From Methanolobus bombayensis (GTDB lineage Archaea; Halobacteriota; Methanosarcinia; Methanosarcinales; Methanosarcinaceae), in the NCBI RefSeq assembly GCF_017873415.1, contig NZ_JAGGKD010000001.1, forward strand, positions 186,001 through 250,000: DNA of 64,000 nucleotides, read 5' to 3'. Both the position numbers and the translations under genes were made by a program. Below the pieces are notes generated by a model, which saw only the letters and a program-made list of their open reading frames with translations, had not been told where the DNA came from and did no database searches. Every line of letters starts with the position of its first letter. The first letter of the stretch is position 1. Shown here piece by piece: positions 35,586 through 44,790 of this stretch.

Positions 35586-36326
35586 TTACCCGTCTGCTTT
35601 TTGAGCAAGGAGTTTTTCAAGAAAAGCTTCCCCCTCTCCTGAAGAAAATATTGGAATCTCGTAGTCAGTAAACACTTTTGATCTAGTGCTTGTAGTTTTA
35701 ACATTCAGGTGAGGATTGAATCCTTCAATCTCAGTCTCTTTTTTCATTACAATAATTCCACGCCTTTGCCATGCGGGAACCTTGGAGATATTGACTCCTC
35801 TTTCAAAAAGCAGTTCATGCATGTCAGAAGCTACTTTATTCTTAAGCATCTTAGCAGCTTCATGTTCTTCCATCCCTTCGGAAATAAGGGTGTAGTAAGC
35901 ATAGGAATTGATACAATTACGCCATGCTTCATCCTGTCTCCAGATAAGATATTCACGAACATCTTCTTCATGAACCGGAATTATTCTGGAATCAAAGGAT
36001 ACGGGTTCTTCAGGATCGAGTTCCAGTGAAAAAGCGCTGCTGATGTAAGATGGGATGACTGAATCGATCTTTTCTATCCTGCCGTCAAAGGCATTATCCC
36101 TGAAAAAAAAGCTGATCTCGTCAGAAAAAGTGTAAGCAAAAACAGGGCTCAATCCGCTTTTCTTAAAAAAGGACTCAATAGCCTCTACAATCGCGGATGT
36201 GAACTTCTCATCATAAGGTTTTTCAAAACCCATGCGTGACAGCGCATTCTTAAAATTCCTGCCATCAATGCGCACGATCACAGGCGGTATGCAACGCAGA
36301 TCAGAATAGATCTCTCGCCTTTTCAT
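35586..36326 (-). CDS. tRNA(His) guanylyltransferase / Thg1-like protein
   Basis: This 246-residue enzyme adds nucleotides in the 3'-5' direction, either G-1 of tRNA(His) or repair of 5'-truncated tRNAs. The metal site of the palm domain is visible: VIVRIDGRNFKNA with the first carboxylate, and FAYTFSDEISFFF with the second. Archaeal proteins are usually template-dependent Thg1-like (TLP) enzymes. The Methanosarcina acetivorans homologue is known for an in-frame amber codon read as pyrrolysine; here the frame is uninterrupted and closes with TAA. Three bases separate it from the PRC-barrel gene upstream, so they share a transcript. Confidence 0.9.
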   Translation of the reverse strand: MKRREIYSDLRCIPPVIVRIDGRNFKNALSRMGFEKPYDEKFTSAIVEAIESFFKKSGLSPVFAYTFSDEISFFFRDNAFDGRIEKIDSVIPSYISSAFSLELDPEEPVSFDSRIIPVHEEDVREYLIWRQDEAWRNCINSYAYYTLISEGMEEHEAAKMLKNKVASDMHELLFERGVNISKVPAWQRRGIIVMKKETEIEGFNPHLNVKTTSTRSKVFTDYEIPIFSSGEGEAFLEKLLAQKADG

Positions 36327-36329
36327 GGC

Positions 36330-36602
36330 TCAATCTTCTTCTTCAACCACTTTATTAGCTTTTCTGAACTTGTTTACCACATTTCTCACAAGCACGATAT
36401 CGCCTGAAGTTACAACCCACCTGTAAGGAAGAATAACTCCTTTTGAAGTGACATCAAATATATCTCTGTTAATGTCAGAAACCGCAAGTCCTCTGACTGT
36501 TCTCTCATCGACGTCTAACACAAGGTCAGCGACTTTACCTACATATGTACCTGTTTCGGTATAAATGTTCAATCCAAAAAGTGAAGTTATGTCTGCACGC
36601 AT
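36330..36602 (-). CDS. PRC-barrel domain protein
   Basis: This 90-residue single-domain PRC-barrel protein has the sequence ITSLFGLNIYTETGTYVGKV, then ADLVLDVDERTVRGLAV and VILPYRWVVTSGDIVLVR, the six-strand pattern of the fold. The domain binds partner proteins in RNA metabolism (as in RimM) or photosynthetic and cell-division systems. Methanogens carry several stand-alone copies of unknown role. The acidic end VVEEED is typical. Its position three bases before the Thg1-like gene suggests a shared RNA-processing context, but that is inference. Confidence 0.85.
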   Translation of the reverse strand: MRADITSLFGLNIYTETGTYVGKVADLVLDVDERTVRGLAVSDINRDIFDVTSKGVILPYRWVVTSGDIVLVRNVVNKFRKANKVVEEED

Positions 36603-36732
36603 GATATCCCTACCCTCTTTTATTTTACTTATATATGAATATTTGTATGTAAGTCGGAAATTCCGTGTCTTATGTCCTCTTTTAAGCTCTGCAAATCCAC
36701 CACTTCTTTGAACTTGAGTTTTGAATACTTTA

Positions 36733-37656
36733 TTATGTCCTTATGGTTGCAATTCCCTCTTTTACTGCTTCAGCCGACTTTTGAAGAGATTTTGCTTCCT
36801 CATCAGTGAGTTCCAGTTCGATGATCTCCTCAACTCCACATCTTCCAAGTTTTACAGGTACCCCGAGACAGATGTCATGCTGCCCGTATTCACCGTTAAG
36901 GAATGTAGATGCAGGAACTATTCTTTTTGTATCGTTCAGTATTGCTTCCACCATAATTGTTATGGCAGCAGAGGGTGCATAAAAAGCACTTCCGTTCTTG
37001 AGATGCCCCACGATCTCAGCACCGGCATTGATTGTCCTGTCAACTATTCTTTTGATAGTTTCTTCATCCATGAGTTTGCTCAGAGGTATTCCAGATACAG
37101 TTGAATATTCCGGAAGCGGGACCATTGAGTCTCCATGTCCTCCAAGTACCATGGCACTAACATCTCTCACTGAACAGTTCATTTCTTTTGCGATGAAAGA
37201 TGCAAAACGACTCGAATCCAGCAACCCACTCATTCCAAAAACCCTGTTCCTGTCAAACTGGGTGCAGCGAAGTGCTGCATAAGTGATGATATCAAGAGGA
37301 TTTGTTACAGTCATTATTATGGAATCAGGCGCATACTTCTCAATATTCTCACAAACTTGTTGTGTGATCTTGATATTTGTTGCCAGCAGGTCACTCCTGT
37401 CCATTCCGGGCTTGCGTGCAATTCCTGCAGTGACCACGACAATATCAGAGTCGGCAATGTCTGCATAGTCATTCGTTCCGGTAATATCAACATCGTAACC
37501 CATAAGTGGAGCTGCCTGGAGTATGTCAAGTGCTTTCCCCTGTGGCAGTCCTTCAACTATGTCAAGCATTACAACGTCGGTTATATTAAGTTCTGCAAGT
37601 CTCTGGACCGTGGTGGCACCTACATTGCCTGAACCGATAACTGCAACTTTGTTCAT
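36733..37656 (-). CDS. mdh: Malate dehydrogenase, LDH-like
   Basis: This 307-residue NAD(P)-dependent enzyme interconverts malate and oxaloacetate in the partial citric acid cycle. The Rossmann loop is VIGSGNVGATTVQ at 6-18. Catalytic residues are D147 and R150 in GLLDSSRFA and H174 in LGGHGDSMVP. The substrate-discriminating residue in ARKPGMDR is R81 (lactate dehydrogenases have glutamine), so malate is the expected substrate. Start MNKVAVIGSGN is an ATG with GGAG a few bases upstream. It is a single-gene unit between the PRC-barrel gene and the divergent nuclease gene. Confidence 0.94.
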   Translation of the reverse strand: MNKVAVIGSGNVGATTVQRLAELNITDVVMLDIVEGLPQGKALDILQAAPLMGYDVDITGTNDYADIADSDIVVVTAGIARKPGMDRSDLLATNIKITQQVCENIEKYAPDSIIMTVTNPLDIITYAALRCTQFDRNRVFGMSGLLDSSRFASFIAKEMNCSVRDVSAMVLGGHGDSMVPLPEYSTVSGIPLSKLMDEETIKRIVDRTINAGAEIVGHLKNGSAFYAPSAAITIMVEAILNDTKRIVPASTFLNGEYGQHDICLGVPVKLGRCGVEEIIELELTDEEAKSLQKSAEAVKEGIATIRT

Positions 37657-37822
37657 GTTAATCTCCTGCTGGGTTTGATAAAATATGTAGTATAAATGTA
37701 CTTCGTCAAATTGTGGGAATTGAATCCAATATGTATATATCGGAGCTTATTTTATTTAGCACTTGCAGCCAGGAAATATAGTTATCAATACCTTCTGTTA
37801 TAAATAAAAAAGGGAATACATC

Positions 37823-38572
37823 ATGCTTACAAGTACTTACATTCATATGCCGCGGATCGGTGCAACCGTGGAAAAAAAGATATGGTCCAATGGTATCAGA
37901 ACCTGGGACGAGTTCATGGGGAATCATGATTGTCTCCTGATACCACCTTCTAAAAAAGACATGATAATGACAGGAATCCGGGATTCAGTGGAACATCTTG
38001 AAGTCCGTGATTTTGAGTTTTTCGCAAAATCACTTCCTTCATCCGAACACTGGAGGGCTTTCAGGGAATTCTCTGACAAAGTAGCTTATGTGGATATAGA
38101 GACTACAGGCCTGTCTCCCGGAAGTTCATATATCACAGTTGTAGGGATATATGACGGAAAGGAAGCCAGGACATTTGTAAAAGGCATTGACCTTGATGAT
38201 ATTGTGGACATTTTCCCGAAATATGAATATCTTGTGACCTTTAACGGTGCAAGGTTCGATCTTCCTTTCATAAAGCGCGAGTTCCCTGAGGTCGAGTTCA
38301 ACCAGCTTCATGCAGACCTGATGTATCCGCTGCGCCGTATAAAGCTCACAGGCGGTCTCAAAAAGATTGAGTGTGACCTGGGCATCTCAAGAGCTGATGA
38401 AACCGTAGGTATCAGTGGTTTTGACGCTGTTCGTCTTTGGCACCAGTATGAACGCGGTGACGAAGAGGCTCTTGACCTTCTCCTGAAATACAATCGTGAG
38501 GACATTGTCAATCTCAAAACCATCATTGACCTGACACTTCCTCGTTTTATAGAAAATAAATTCTCTCAATAA
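37823..38572 (+). CDS. RNase H-like DEDD exonuclease (YprB family)
   Basis: This 249-residue protein carries a predicted exonuclease domain of the RNase_H_2/YprB type. The DEDD carboxylates are in VAYVDIETTGLSPGS (D, E), YLVTFNGARFDLPFIKREF (D) and LLKYNREDIVNLKTI (D) with a tyrosine four residues before it, the DEDDy pattern. The first 80 residues (RIGATVEKKIWSNGIRTWDEF) are the typical helical lead, resembling a helix-hairpin-helix. The stop is seven bases before the uvrC ATG, so the pair forms one unit, consistent with a DNA-repair role. Confidence 0.85.
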   Translation: MLTSTYIHMPRIGATVEKKIWSNGIRTWDEFMGNHDCLLIPPSKKDMIMTGIRDSVEHLEVRDFEFFAKSLPSSEHWRAFREFSDKVAYVDIETTGLSPGSSYITVVGIYDGKEARTFVKGIDLDDIVDIFPKYEYLVTFNGARFDLPFIKREFPEVEFNQLHADLMYPLRRIKLTGGLKKIECDLGISRADETVGISGFDAVRLWHQYERGDEEALDLLLKYNREDIVNLKTIIDLTLPRFIENKFSQ

Positions 38573-38579
38573 TCTCAGC

Positions 38580-40376
38580 ATGAAGTTCGATCTGAAAACA
38601 CTTCCTGCACTTCCCGGTGTCTATCTGATGAAAGATACTTCCGGGGACGTGATATATGTAGGCAAGGCCAAATCTCTGGATAAAAGGGTGCGTCAGTATT
38701 TCCAGTCAAAGAGGAATCTCTCTCCTAAAACTATCACCCTTGTAAAACACATAGATGATATTGAGTATATTATTACTGATTCTGAGGTGGATGCCCTTGT
38801 ACTTGAAGCAAACCTTATCAAAAAGTACAAGCCACGTTACAATGTTCGCCTGAAGGATGACAAACGCTATCCATATGTCAAAGTTACTGTAAACTCTGCT
38901 TTTCCACGCATATTTATCACTCGCAGAAGGCGCATGGACGGAGCACTTTACTTTGGTCCTTATACAAATGTAAAAGGTCTTCGTACTACTCTTGATATTA
39001 TTTCCCGAATCTTCATGCTCAGGCAATGCAAGAAGAAGATCGAGCCAGGAAAAACGAGGCCATGTCTTAATTATCATATAAAACGATGTATGGCTCCATG
39101 TAAAGAAGGTATAGATAAAGAGGAATATCACAGAAGAGTCATGGAAGCCGTGAGTCTGCTGAAAGGTGAAACTTCAGGTCTTCTGAAAGAGCTCGAAGAA
39201 AAGATGCGTGTTTTTGCAGAGCAGCAGGACTATGAATCTGCCGCAATTATCAGGGACCAGATCGAATCTGTTAGATCAATATCCGAACAGCAGATTGCAA
39301 CATCGGGAACAGATGACCGTGATGTCATTGCAGCGGTTTCAGATGAGAAAACTATCTACATTCAGGTGTTCTATATTCGCCAGGGAAGTATGGTTGGTAA
39401 GGCTGACTTTACACTTCTGGGTGCCAATTCTTCGGAAAGTATCGAGGAATCTGTGGCTCAGTTTGTCAAGCAGTATTATCAGGATTCACCGATTCCTCCG
39501 GAGATTCTTGTGCAGTACGAACTTCCTGACAGTGAACTGATCGTAAAATGGCTCTGTCAGCGGTCTGGCAGGGATGTGCGTGTACATGTTCCACAGCGAG
39601 GGGACAAGAAAAAACTGGTGGAAATGGCTGCAAGAAATGCTGAGATGTCAAAACGGATGGCAGGCTTGAAATCAACTCCTTCTGAATCAGCTATTGAAGC
39701 ACTTGAGGCTCTGAAAGACGTTCTCTCTCTTGAAACGCTTCCTCTGCATATTGAAGGTTTTGATATTTCCAATATTTCAGGAACCAATGCTGTAGGCTCA
39801 ATGGTGTATTTTGAGAACGGAAGACCTTCAAACAGCAAGTACCGCCAGCACAACATCAAAACCGTAAAGGGAATTGATGATTTTGCTATGATGGCTGAAG
39901 TAGTGTACAGGCGATATTCACGTTTATTGAAGAGCAAAGAACAGCTGCCGGATTTGATTCTTATAGACGGGGGTCCGGGGCAGGTAGGTGCTGCAAAATC
40001 TTCCCTGGATGCACTGGGACTTGATATTCCTATGATTGGTCTGGCAAAAAGATTCGAGCATATAATTACTACAAAGAAAGGCCCGGATGAAGTTATAATT
40101 CTTCCTCACAGTTCTCCTGCACTGAAACTGCTCATGCATATTCGTGATGAAGCTCACAGGTTTGCTGTAAGCTCACATCGCAGGAGGCGGTCTGCAAGTC
40201 TTACCCACTCAAAACTGGATTCTATTCCCGGTGTTGGTTCTTCAAGAAAGAAGACCTTGCTTGAGAATTTTGATTCCATCGACAAAATAAGAATGGCATC
40301 AGTGGAAGACCTTGCATCTATTGATGGGATCAGCCGAAATCTCGCTCAGAAGATACTGGATCATCTCAATAAATAA
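38580..40376 (+). CDS. uvrC: UvrABC excinuclease subunit C
   Basis: UvrC makes both incisions in nucleotide excision repair. The 598-residue protein has the N-terminal GIY-YIG nuclease (LPGVYLMKDTSGDVIYVGKA), a cysteine region (MLRQCKKKI, CLNYHIKRCMAPC), the UVR domain (LEEKMRVFAEQQDYESAAII), a C-terminal RNase H-like nuclease (IEGFDISNISGTNAVGSM, DLILIDGGPGQVGAA) and a double helix-hairpin-helix (IPGVGSSRKKTLLENF, IDGISRNLAQKILDHL). All expected domains are complete. UvrABC occurs patchily in mesophilic methanogens and is thought to come from bacteria. uvrA and uvrB are not in this window. The preceding exonuclease gene is seven bases away. Confidence 0.96.
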   Translation: MKFDLKTLPALPGVYLMKDTSGDVIYVGKAKSLDKRVRQYFQSKRNLSPKTITLVKHIDDIEYIITDSEVDALVLEANLIKKYKPRYNVRLKDDKRYPYVKVTVNSAFPRIFITRRRRMDGALYFGPYTNVKGLRTTLDIISRIFMLRQCKKKIEPGKTRPCLNYHIKRCMAPCKEGIDKEEYHRRVMEAVSLLKGETSGLLKELEEKMRVFAEQQDYESAAIIRDQIESVRSISEQQIATSGTDDRDVIAAVSDEKTIYIQVFYIRQGSMVGKADFTLLGANSSESIEESVAQFVKQYYQDSPIPPEILVQYELPDSELIVKWLCQRSGRDVRVHVPQRGDKKKLVEMAARNAEMSKRMAGLKSTPSESAIEALEALKDVLSLETLPLHIEGFDISNISGTNAVGSMVYFENGRPSNSKYRQHNIKTVKGIDDFAMMAEVVYRRYSRLLKSKEQLPDLILIDGGPGQVGAAKSSLDALGLDIPMIGLAKRFEHIITTKKGPDEVIILPHSSPALKLLMHIRDEAHRFAVSSHRRRRSASLTHSKLDSIPGVGSSRKKTLLENFDSIDKIRMASVEDLASIDGISRNLAQKILDHLNK

Positions 40377-40469
40377 TCAGATCTAATTATTCTATTTGCG
40401 GCAAAAATAAATACTGTGGGCTCCAATATTGATTATAAAAATTTTGTGCAAATTATAAAGTGTGATCAT

Positions 40470-41192
40470 ATGGGAAATGAACTGGAGTTTTACGGGAAAA
40501 GTCACAATCCTGATATCAGGATGCTGCATGATATGGACGAAGTAGTACACGACCAGCAGTGGCTGCGTTCACAGGACAATATTGAGCTTTATTACATGTA
40601 TCGTGATCTTTCTGCAGATGAGGCAGATCATAAAAGAATAGTTGAGAACAGGCTTCGTTATGATATAACTATAATTCCGCCTGCTATGCTTGGTGATGAG
40701 TATGTAAAGACAGCAGGTCACTATCATCCGGCTGTGGAAGGTCATCATATTTCATATGCCGAACTTTATCAGGTGCTTGAAGGTGAAGCAACATATCTTC
40801 TCCAGAAAGCCGAAAATGGAAAAGTTGTAGATGTGATTGTCTGTGAAGCAACAGCAGGTGATCTTGTTCTGGTACCACCTGATTACGGACATATAACAAT
40901 CAATGCTTCACAGGAAACATTGAAAATGGCCAACTGGGTATGCCGTGATTTCTCATCCCTTTATGGGCCTGTCAAAAAGATGTCCGGTGGAGCTTATTAT
41001 CTATTGAAAGATGGTTTTGTTAAGAATCCAGATTATCCATCTGTTCCTGATATCAGGTATGTGAAACCACAGGATTATCCTGAGGCCAATCTTTTCTGTG
41101 GAACAGACATGTATATCATGGTAAAAGAAATCGAAAAACTTGATTTCCTTGTACATCCGCAGGATCATCCGGAGATATTCGGCAAGGTTTGA
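40470..41192 (+). CDS. pgi: Glucose-6-phosphate isomerase, archaeal cupin type
   Basis: This metal-dependent cupin isomerase interconverts glucose 6-phosphate and fructose 6-phosphate. The metal set lies in KTAGHYHPAVEG (two His), YAELYQVLEGEATYLL (Glu) and DYGHITINAS (His), as in the Pyrococcus/Thermococcus enzyme family. YITIPPAMLG-type DITIIPPAMLGDEYVKTAGH is characteristic of cPGI. The frame is open upstream to a GTG at 40416, but the ATG at 40470 is preferred: a TATA-like TTATAAAAA at about 40433 predicts transcription starting around 40460, and the conserved domain begins soon after. Length from this ATG is 240. Confidence 0.88.
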   Translation: MGNELEFYGKSHNPDIRMLHDMDEVVHDQQWLRSQDNIELYYMYRDLSADEADHKRIVENRLRYDITIIPPAMLGDEYVKTAGHYHPAVEGHHISYAELYQVLEGEATYLLQKAENGKVVDVIVCEATAGDLVLVPPDYGHITINASQETLKMANWVCRDFSSLYGPVKKMSGGAYYLLKDGFVKNPDYPSVPDIRYVKPQDYPEANLFCGTDMYIMVKEIEKLDFLVHPQDHPEIFGKV

Positions 41193-41290
41193 TCACCTGC
41201 CACCTTCCTGTTCCATATGCGAAACTATAAATGCCTGTTAGTTACTAGTTCTTAGAAATAAAGCAATTACAAAACGGTAGAGGTATATCT

Positions 41291-42046
41291 TTGCAAATGA
41301 ACCAGCGTATTCAGTTTACATCATCAAAAATAGAGGATTTGATGTTCAGAACCACCTTTGATCCAAAAACTATGAAAGGTGATGTTATTGTGAACCTTTC
41401 CCTTATTGACAAAAGAGATTTTGATGATGTTCTCAAGATCTTCAGTATGGCTATAAACAGCGGACTTGCTGTAAGTCCATTACTTAAGATACTCCATGAG
41501 GGAGATTCAATAGGTGACCGAAAGATTGACAAAGATGAGGTCGGTTTTGCAACTGTTTGTAGTATTACTATTGACGGTCTTCTTCTCAAAGCAGGTGTTA
41601 TGGTTAAGCCACGTTTCGGTGGTCTTGTTGAGATTCGTGATGGTGAACCGTTACGTTTCACAAATGTGCTGACATACCAGAGTACTACAATAGACCCACT
41701 TGAAGTTCTTATGTCACAGGAACTGACCTCCGTAATGAGTATGTTGAAGACGGGTTCAGGTAAAATACTTGCAAACCTGCGTGAAGCTCCAATGGTTGCA
41801 AGGGACACTATTGATAGCACTCTTGCTGATATGGTGGATGCAGGAATAAACGGAATTCTTGAAGTTGGTGAACCAAACACCAGAATACTCGATGTACCTG
41901 TGGAACGAGATCATCTTGGTATTGTGGTTATCGGTGGTACCAATCCAATGGCAATTGTTCAGGAACACGGTATTCCTATCAGAACAAATGCAATGTCCAC
42001 TCTTATTGACATTAATGAATTGTCCCACATCAATGACCTGGTCTGA
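41291..42046 (+). CDS. NrpR-domain nitrogen regulator lacking the HTH (NrpRII-like)
   Basis: NrpR represses nitrogen-assimilation genes in methanogens and releases DNA when 2-oxoglutarate rises. The 251-residue protein is a single NrpR domain (DUF128): [20 protein letters not shown], then [19 protein letters not shown] and [20 protein letters not shown], then [20 protein letters not shown]. There is no winged-helix N-terminus. In Methanosarcina such a protein (NrpRII) works with an HTH-bearing NrpRI and contacts the general transcription factors; the partner is not in this window. The TTG at 41291 sits six bases from AGAGGT, whereas the ATG two codons later is twelve away, so TTG is used here. 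Confidence 0.88.
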   Translation: MQMNQRIQFTSSKIEDLMFRTTFDPKTMKGDVIVNLSLIDKRDFDDVLKIFSMAINSGLAVSPLLKILHEGDSIGDRKIDKDEVGFATVCSITIDGLLLKAGVMVKPRFGGLVEIRDGEPLRFTNVLTYQSTTIDPLEVLMSQELTSVMSMLKTGSGKILANLREAPMVARDTIDSTLADMVDAGINGILEVGEPNTRILDVPVERDHLGIVVIGGTNPMAIVQEHGIPIRTNAMSTLIDINELSHINDLV

Positions 42047-42080
42047 TGTGGTTCACAATTCTTTTGGGAACTTGCTACTA

Positions 42081-43460
42081 TTATTGACTTAGTTGGGCAG
42101 CAATTGCCGAATTAAGTCTCTGGATGAATTCTTCTTTTTTGCCGAAAGGTACTGTTGCTCCGGCAGCGATATCGTGTCCGCCTCCGGCACCCCCGAGTTC
42201 CTGACAAACGATGCTCAATGCTTCTGCAAGATTAAGTCCTCTGTTAACAAGTTCCTGGGTTCCCCTTGCTGAAACCTTATAACCATCGTCCTTGTCTGCT
42301 AAAGCGATAATCGGAAGTTTCCTATTTCCTGCAGATGAATGGCTCATGCCTGCCACGATTCCAACGATAGTTTCAGGTATTGCACTTCCTGCATCAAAAT
42401 ACTGCATATGGGAAAGATGTGTGATTCCATTGTCCCTGACAAAATTCAGTCCGTCAACAAGGTTCTTTCGATGGTTATGCAGCAGATCCTGTGCTTCCAC
42501 ATATGCTTTGTCCCGGTCACCCATACAGACCTGCATTCCGACTTCAGCCTGCATGTATCTTCCGGTTGCATTCAGGAGTGTTGAATACTCACTTGCATCT
42601 CTCATTTCAGTGCCTTCCTGTTCTGCCAGAAGTATATATCCTTCAGAAACCAGTCTGCCAACATTGTATGGGGACATTCCGCTTTGCATCGCATGCTGCA
42701 GGAGTGATGATGTTACTTTCTTTTTCTCCTCTTCAGAAAGGTCTATCCATCTTCTCCATTTTTCATCATTTGCAAACTGAAGTCCGATATTTGAAAGGAA
42801 ATCAATGCATGCATCTTCATTGCCAGTAAGTCCGGGTATGAAAGGGTCTGATGAGAACTGCAGCATCTTATAGACAGGTCTTGTCTGTTTTCCGAAAAGT
42901 GAAATATCATTAATAGATGCTATTACTCCGGGATTTGCATCAAGTATCATTCTGTTAAGGCTGACAAGTTTGCCAAATTTCCTGTATTGCATATCACCTA
43001 CGCATCCCACTATGGCAAGGTCTGCAAGGTCTCGGTTATCTCCCAGTTGTGTTGCAAGTATGAATGTTGTGCCTGATCCGCTTATTTCGTAGGAACCATT
43101 AGCACCGAAAAGATGTGGATTCAGGTGGAATTCTGTATCTCCCTGTGGTCTGTGGTGGTCTGAAACAACTGCATTCAGTCCATAATTTGCAATATGTCCC
43201 AGTTGTCCGCTTCCAAGGTCTGTAAATATCGTAAGTTCCGGATTGATGTCTGCAAGGTCCTTTACAATAATTTCATCAAGCTGCTTTACGAACATCATGT
43301 CATAACCTATGCCTGCTCTTTCAAGGGCCTTTGCAATGACGGCTCCTGAAGTGATACCGTCAGCATCAATGTGCGATACCAGTTGCACCTCATCATATTT
43401 CTTAATCTCTTCAGCACATTTCCTGGCTCTTTCTGCCATAATTGCCATGGTTTCAGACAT
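42081..43460 (-). CDS. RecJ-like DHH-family single-strand exonuclease
   Basis: This 459-residue DHH/DHHA1 phosphoesterase has the catalytic motifs QLVSHIDADGITSGAVI (H30, D32, D34), FTDLGSGQLG, VVSDHHRPQGD (the DHH triad) and the C-terminal DHHA1 signature GGAGGGHDIAAGA. Archaeal relatives include GAN, which joins the replisome via GINS, and HAN/NurA-associated forms; the exact subgroup is not certain. The protein begins MSETMAIMAERARKC. The start lies 10 bases after the predicted nuclease gene, so the two are cotranscribed, which supports a joint DNA repair or replication role. Confidence 0.88.
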   Translation of the reverse strand: MSETMAIMAERARKCAEEIKKYDEVQLVSHIDADGITSGAVIAKALERAGIGYDMMFVKQLDEIIVKDLADINPELTIFTDLGSGQLGHIANYGLNAVVSDHHRPQGDTEFHLNPHLFGANGSYEISGSGTTFILATQLGDNRDLADLAIVGCVGDMQYRKFGKLVSLNRMILDANPGVIASINDISLFGKQTRPVYKMLQFSSDPFIPGLTGNEDACIDFLSNIGLQFANDEKWRRWIDLSEEEKKKVTSSLLQHAMQSGMSPYNVGRLVSEGYILLAEQEGTEMRDASEYSTLLNATGRYMQAEVGMQVCMGDRDKAYVEAQDLLHNHRKNLVDGLNFVRDNGITHLSHMQYFDAGSAIPETIVGIVAGMSHSSAGNRKLPIIALADKDDGYKVSARGTQELVNRGLNLAEALSIVCQELGGAGGGHDIAAGATVPFGKKEEFIQRLNSAIAAQLSQ

Positions 43461-43470
43461 TTTAATCCTC

Positions 43471-43968
43471 TTATTCGATCAACCTGAGTTTTTTCCATCC
43501 TTTCGGGTCTATCAGGTATTTGTTGCTCTCTCTTTCAATCTTTGGGAATTGCTGTATCTCTTGCACTGTAACCTTTGGATTTCCTTCTTCGTGATATCTG
43601 CGACACAGCTCGGTCCATGGAATCATATATGCTTCCCGTGTACGTCCCACGCCCATTCTAAGTTCCACTGCAAGAAATCCTGATCTTCCTGATCTAAGCA
43701 GGAAATCAGATATTCTATCTATCTGGTGTACACCTTTCTTATCTGTTGTGAAGTGCTGCGTGAAATAAAGTGCCTTTGCACCTTTATGAACGGATATGCT
43801 TTTACATTCAATGCCCATGTAATGGTCAGGGTCAAGTGAATCTACGAGTACATCAAGAAACTGGGATGTGAATCTGTGCTGCTTCAGGCGATACGCTACA
43901 CCTTTCATGTTTTTCTCTTCAAAGAAAGCATTGAATGACTTGACAAGTTCCCTTTCAAATTCTGTCAT
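43471..43968 (-). CDS. Predicted PD-(D/E)XK nuclease (Hjc-like)
   Basis: This 165-residue protein has a possible restriction-endonuclease-like core: an N-terminal helix with glutamate (MTEFERELVKSFNAFFEE), then FTSQFLDVLVDSLD and YMGIECKSISV, an arrangement fitting E...D...ExK. Holliday junction resolvases and other archaeal nucleases share this order, but no clear resolvase signature is present, so the substrate is uncertain. The C-terminal half contains HQIDRISDFLLRSGRSGFLAV, also seen in resolvase-like proteins. It is the first gene of the unit with the RecJ-like exonuclease, separated by 10 bases. Confidence 0.65.
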   Translation of the reverse strand: MTEFERELVKSFNAFFEEKNMKGVAYRLKQHRFTSQFLDVLVDSLDPDHYMGIECKSISVHKGAKALYFTQHFTTDKKGVHQIDRISDFLLRSGRSGFLAVELRMGVGRTREAYMIPWTELCRRYHEEGNPKVTVQEIQQFPKIERESNKYLIDPKGWKKLRLIE

Positions 43969-44104
43969 AGCAAAATCACGTTTTTGGAATTATATTATTT
44001 TTAATGTTATATTTAATATTGCACTGTAGGGTGAAAGTATTCCTGCCATAAAACTGGCATGTTTCCTGTTCGATAGATTCATGTATATGTGAACTCAATT
44101 AGCA

Positions 44105-44290
44105 ATGATGAATAAGAAAAACCTTGAGATTATCTCTTCAGTTGGCTCAGTAATATTATTGATTATACTGTTCGCTCTCTCCCACCAGATGGAAAATTCC
44201 ATTACTCAGGAATATGGTTTTATCGGAGCACTTGTGATATTCATACTTGTCATGTCTTTTATCGGCATGAAACTGAATGAAATGCAGTGA
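44105..44290 (+). CDS. Two-helix small membrane protein
   Basis: This 61-residue protein has hydrophobic stretches SVGSVILLIILFALSH and GALVIFILVMSFIGM, with a short polar link, so it probably forms a membrane hairpin with both ends inside. I do not know the family. It precedes the YjbQ gene by 10 bases and is on the same transcript. Two adjacent ATG codons at 44105 and 44108 are both possible starts. Confidence 0.6.
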   Translation: MMNKKNLEIISSVGSVILLIILFALSHQMENSITQEYGFIGALVIFILVMSFIGMKLNEMQ

Positions 44291-44300
44291 GACTAAAATA

Positions 44301-44720
44301 ATGGCAGTTTACAGCGGGAACTTTGATCTTGATACATCAGGAAATGCAGATGTTATTGATATTACGGCCGGTGTATCGGAGATAGTAATTTCATCCGGTC
44401 TAAACAATGGTATTGTTCTTGTATATGTTCCAGGTTCGACTGCAGCTATAACTACAATAGAATATGAACCCGGCCTTGTTCAGGATATGAAAGAAACTCT
44501 TGAAAGGCTGGCTCCTGAAGGACGTGTTTATCATCATAATGAAAGATGGCATGATGGTAACGGTCACTCTCATATACGGGCTTCTTTTATCGGGCAAAGT
44601 GAATCGTTTCCACTGATGGATGGAAAACTGCTACTTGGCACATGGCAACAAATAATTCTTGTGGATATGGATAATCGTCCCCGCTCAAGAAAAATATTTG
44701 TTCAGATTTGCGGAGAATGA
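44301..44720 (+). CDS. YjbQ / UPF0047 family protein
   Basis: This 139-residue protein of the YjbQ superfamily has DITAGVSEIVISSGLNNGIVLVYVPGSTAAITTIE, then HHNERWHDGNGHSHIRASFIG, then GTWQQIILVDMDNRPRSRKIFV. The His/Glu-rich loop (RWHDGNGHSH) and GTWQ are the family marks and form a metal-like pocket. YjbQ proteins have been described as having weak thiamine-phosphate synthase activity, but their main role is unclear. The frame is open eight codons further upstream, overlapping the small membrane protein gene; the ATG at 44301 gives the usual family start. Confidence 0.85.
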   Translation: MAVYSGNFDLDTSGNADVIDITAGVSEIVISSGLNNGIVLVYVPGSTAAITTIEYEPGLVQDMKETLERLAPEGRVYHHNERWHDGNGHSHIRASFIGQSESFPLMDGKLLLGTWQQIILVDMDNRPRSRKIFVQICGE

Positions 44721-44722
44721 AG

Positions 44723-44744
44723 TACAGAATATTAATGTTCTGTA
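44723..44744. repeat. Inverted repeat in the yjbQ 3' region
   Basis: TACAGAA and TTCTGTA are exact complements with an eight-base AT-rich spacer. It begins two bases after the yjbQ stop and precedes the stronger GC hairpin at 44761; both may act in ending the two convergent transcripts. Confidence 0.55.
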
Positions 44745-44760
44745 TAAAGAAAAGAGTGAT

Positions 44761-44778
44761 TTCCGGCTTTTGCCGGAA
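44761..44778. terminator. GC-rich hairpin between convergent genes
   Basis: TTCCGGC-TTTT-GCCGGAA is a perfect seven-base-pair stem with a TTTT loop. It is placed 40 bases after yjbQ and 12 bases beyond the DUF1699 stop on the other strand, so it can serve both directions. No long T-run follows, so the termination role is inferred from position. Confidence 0.55.
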
Positions 44779-44790
44779 GCGGGTGAGTGT

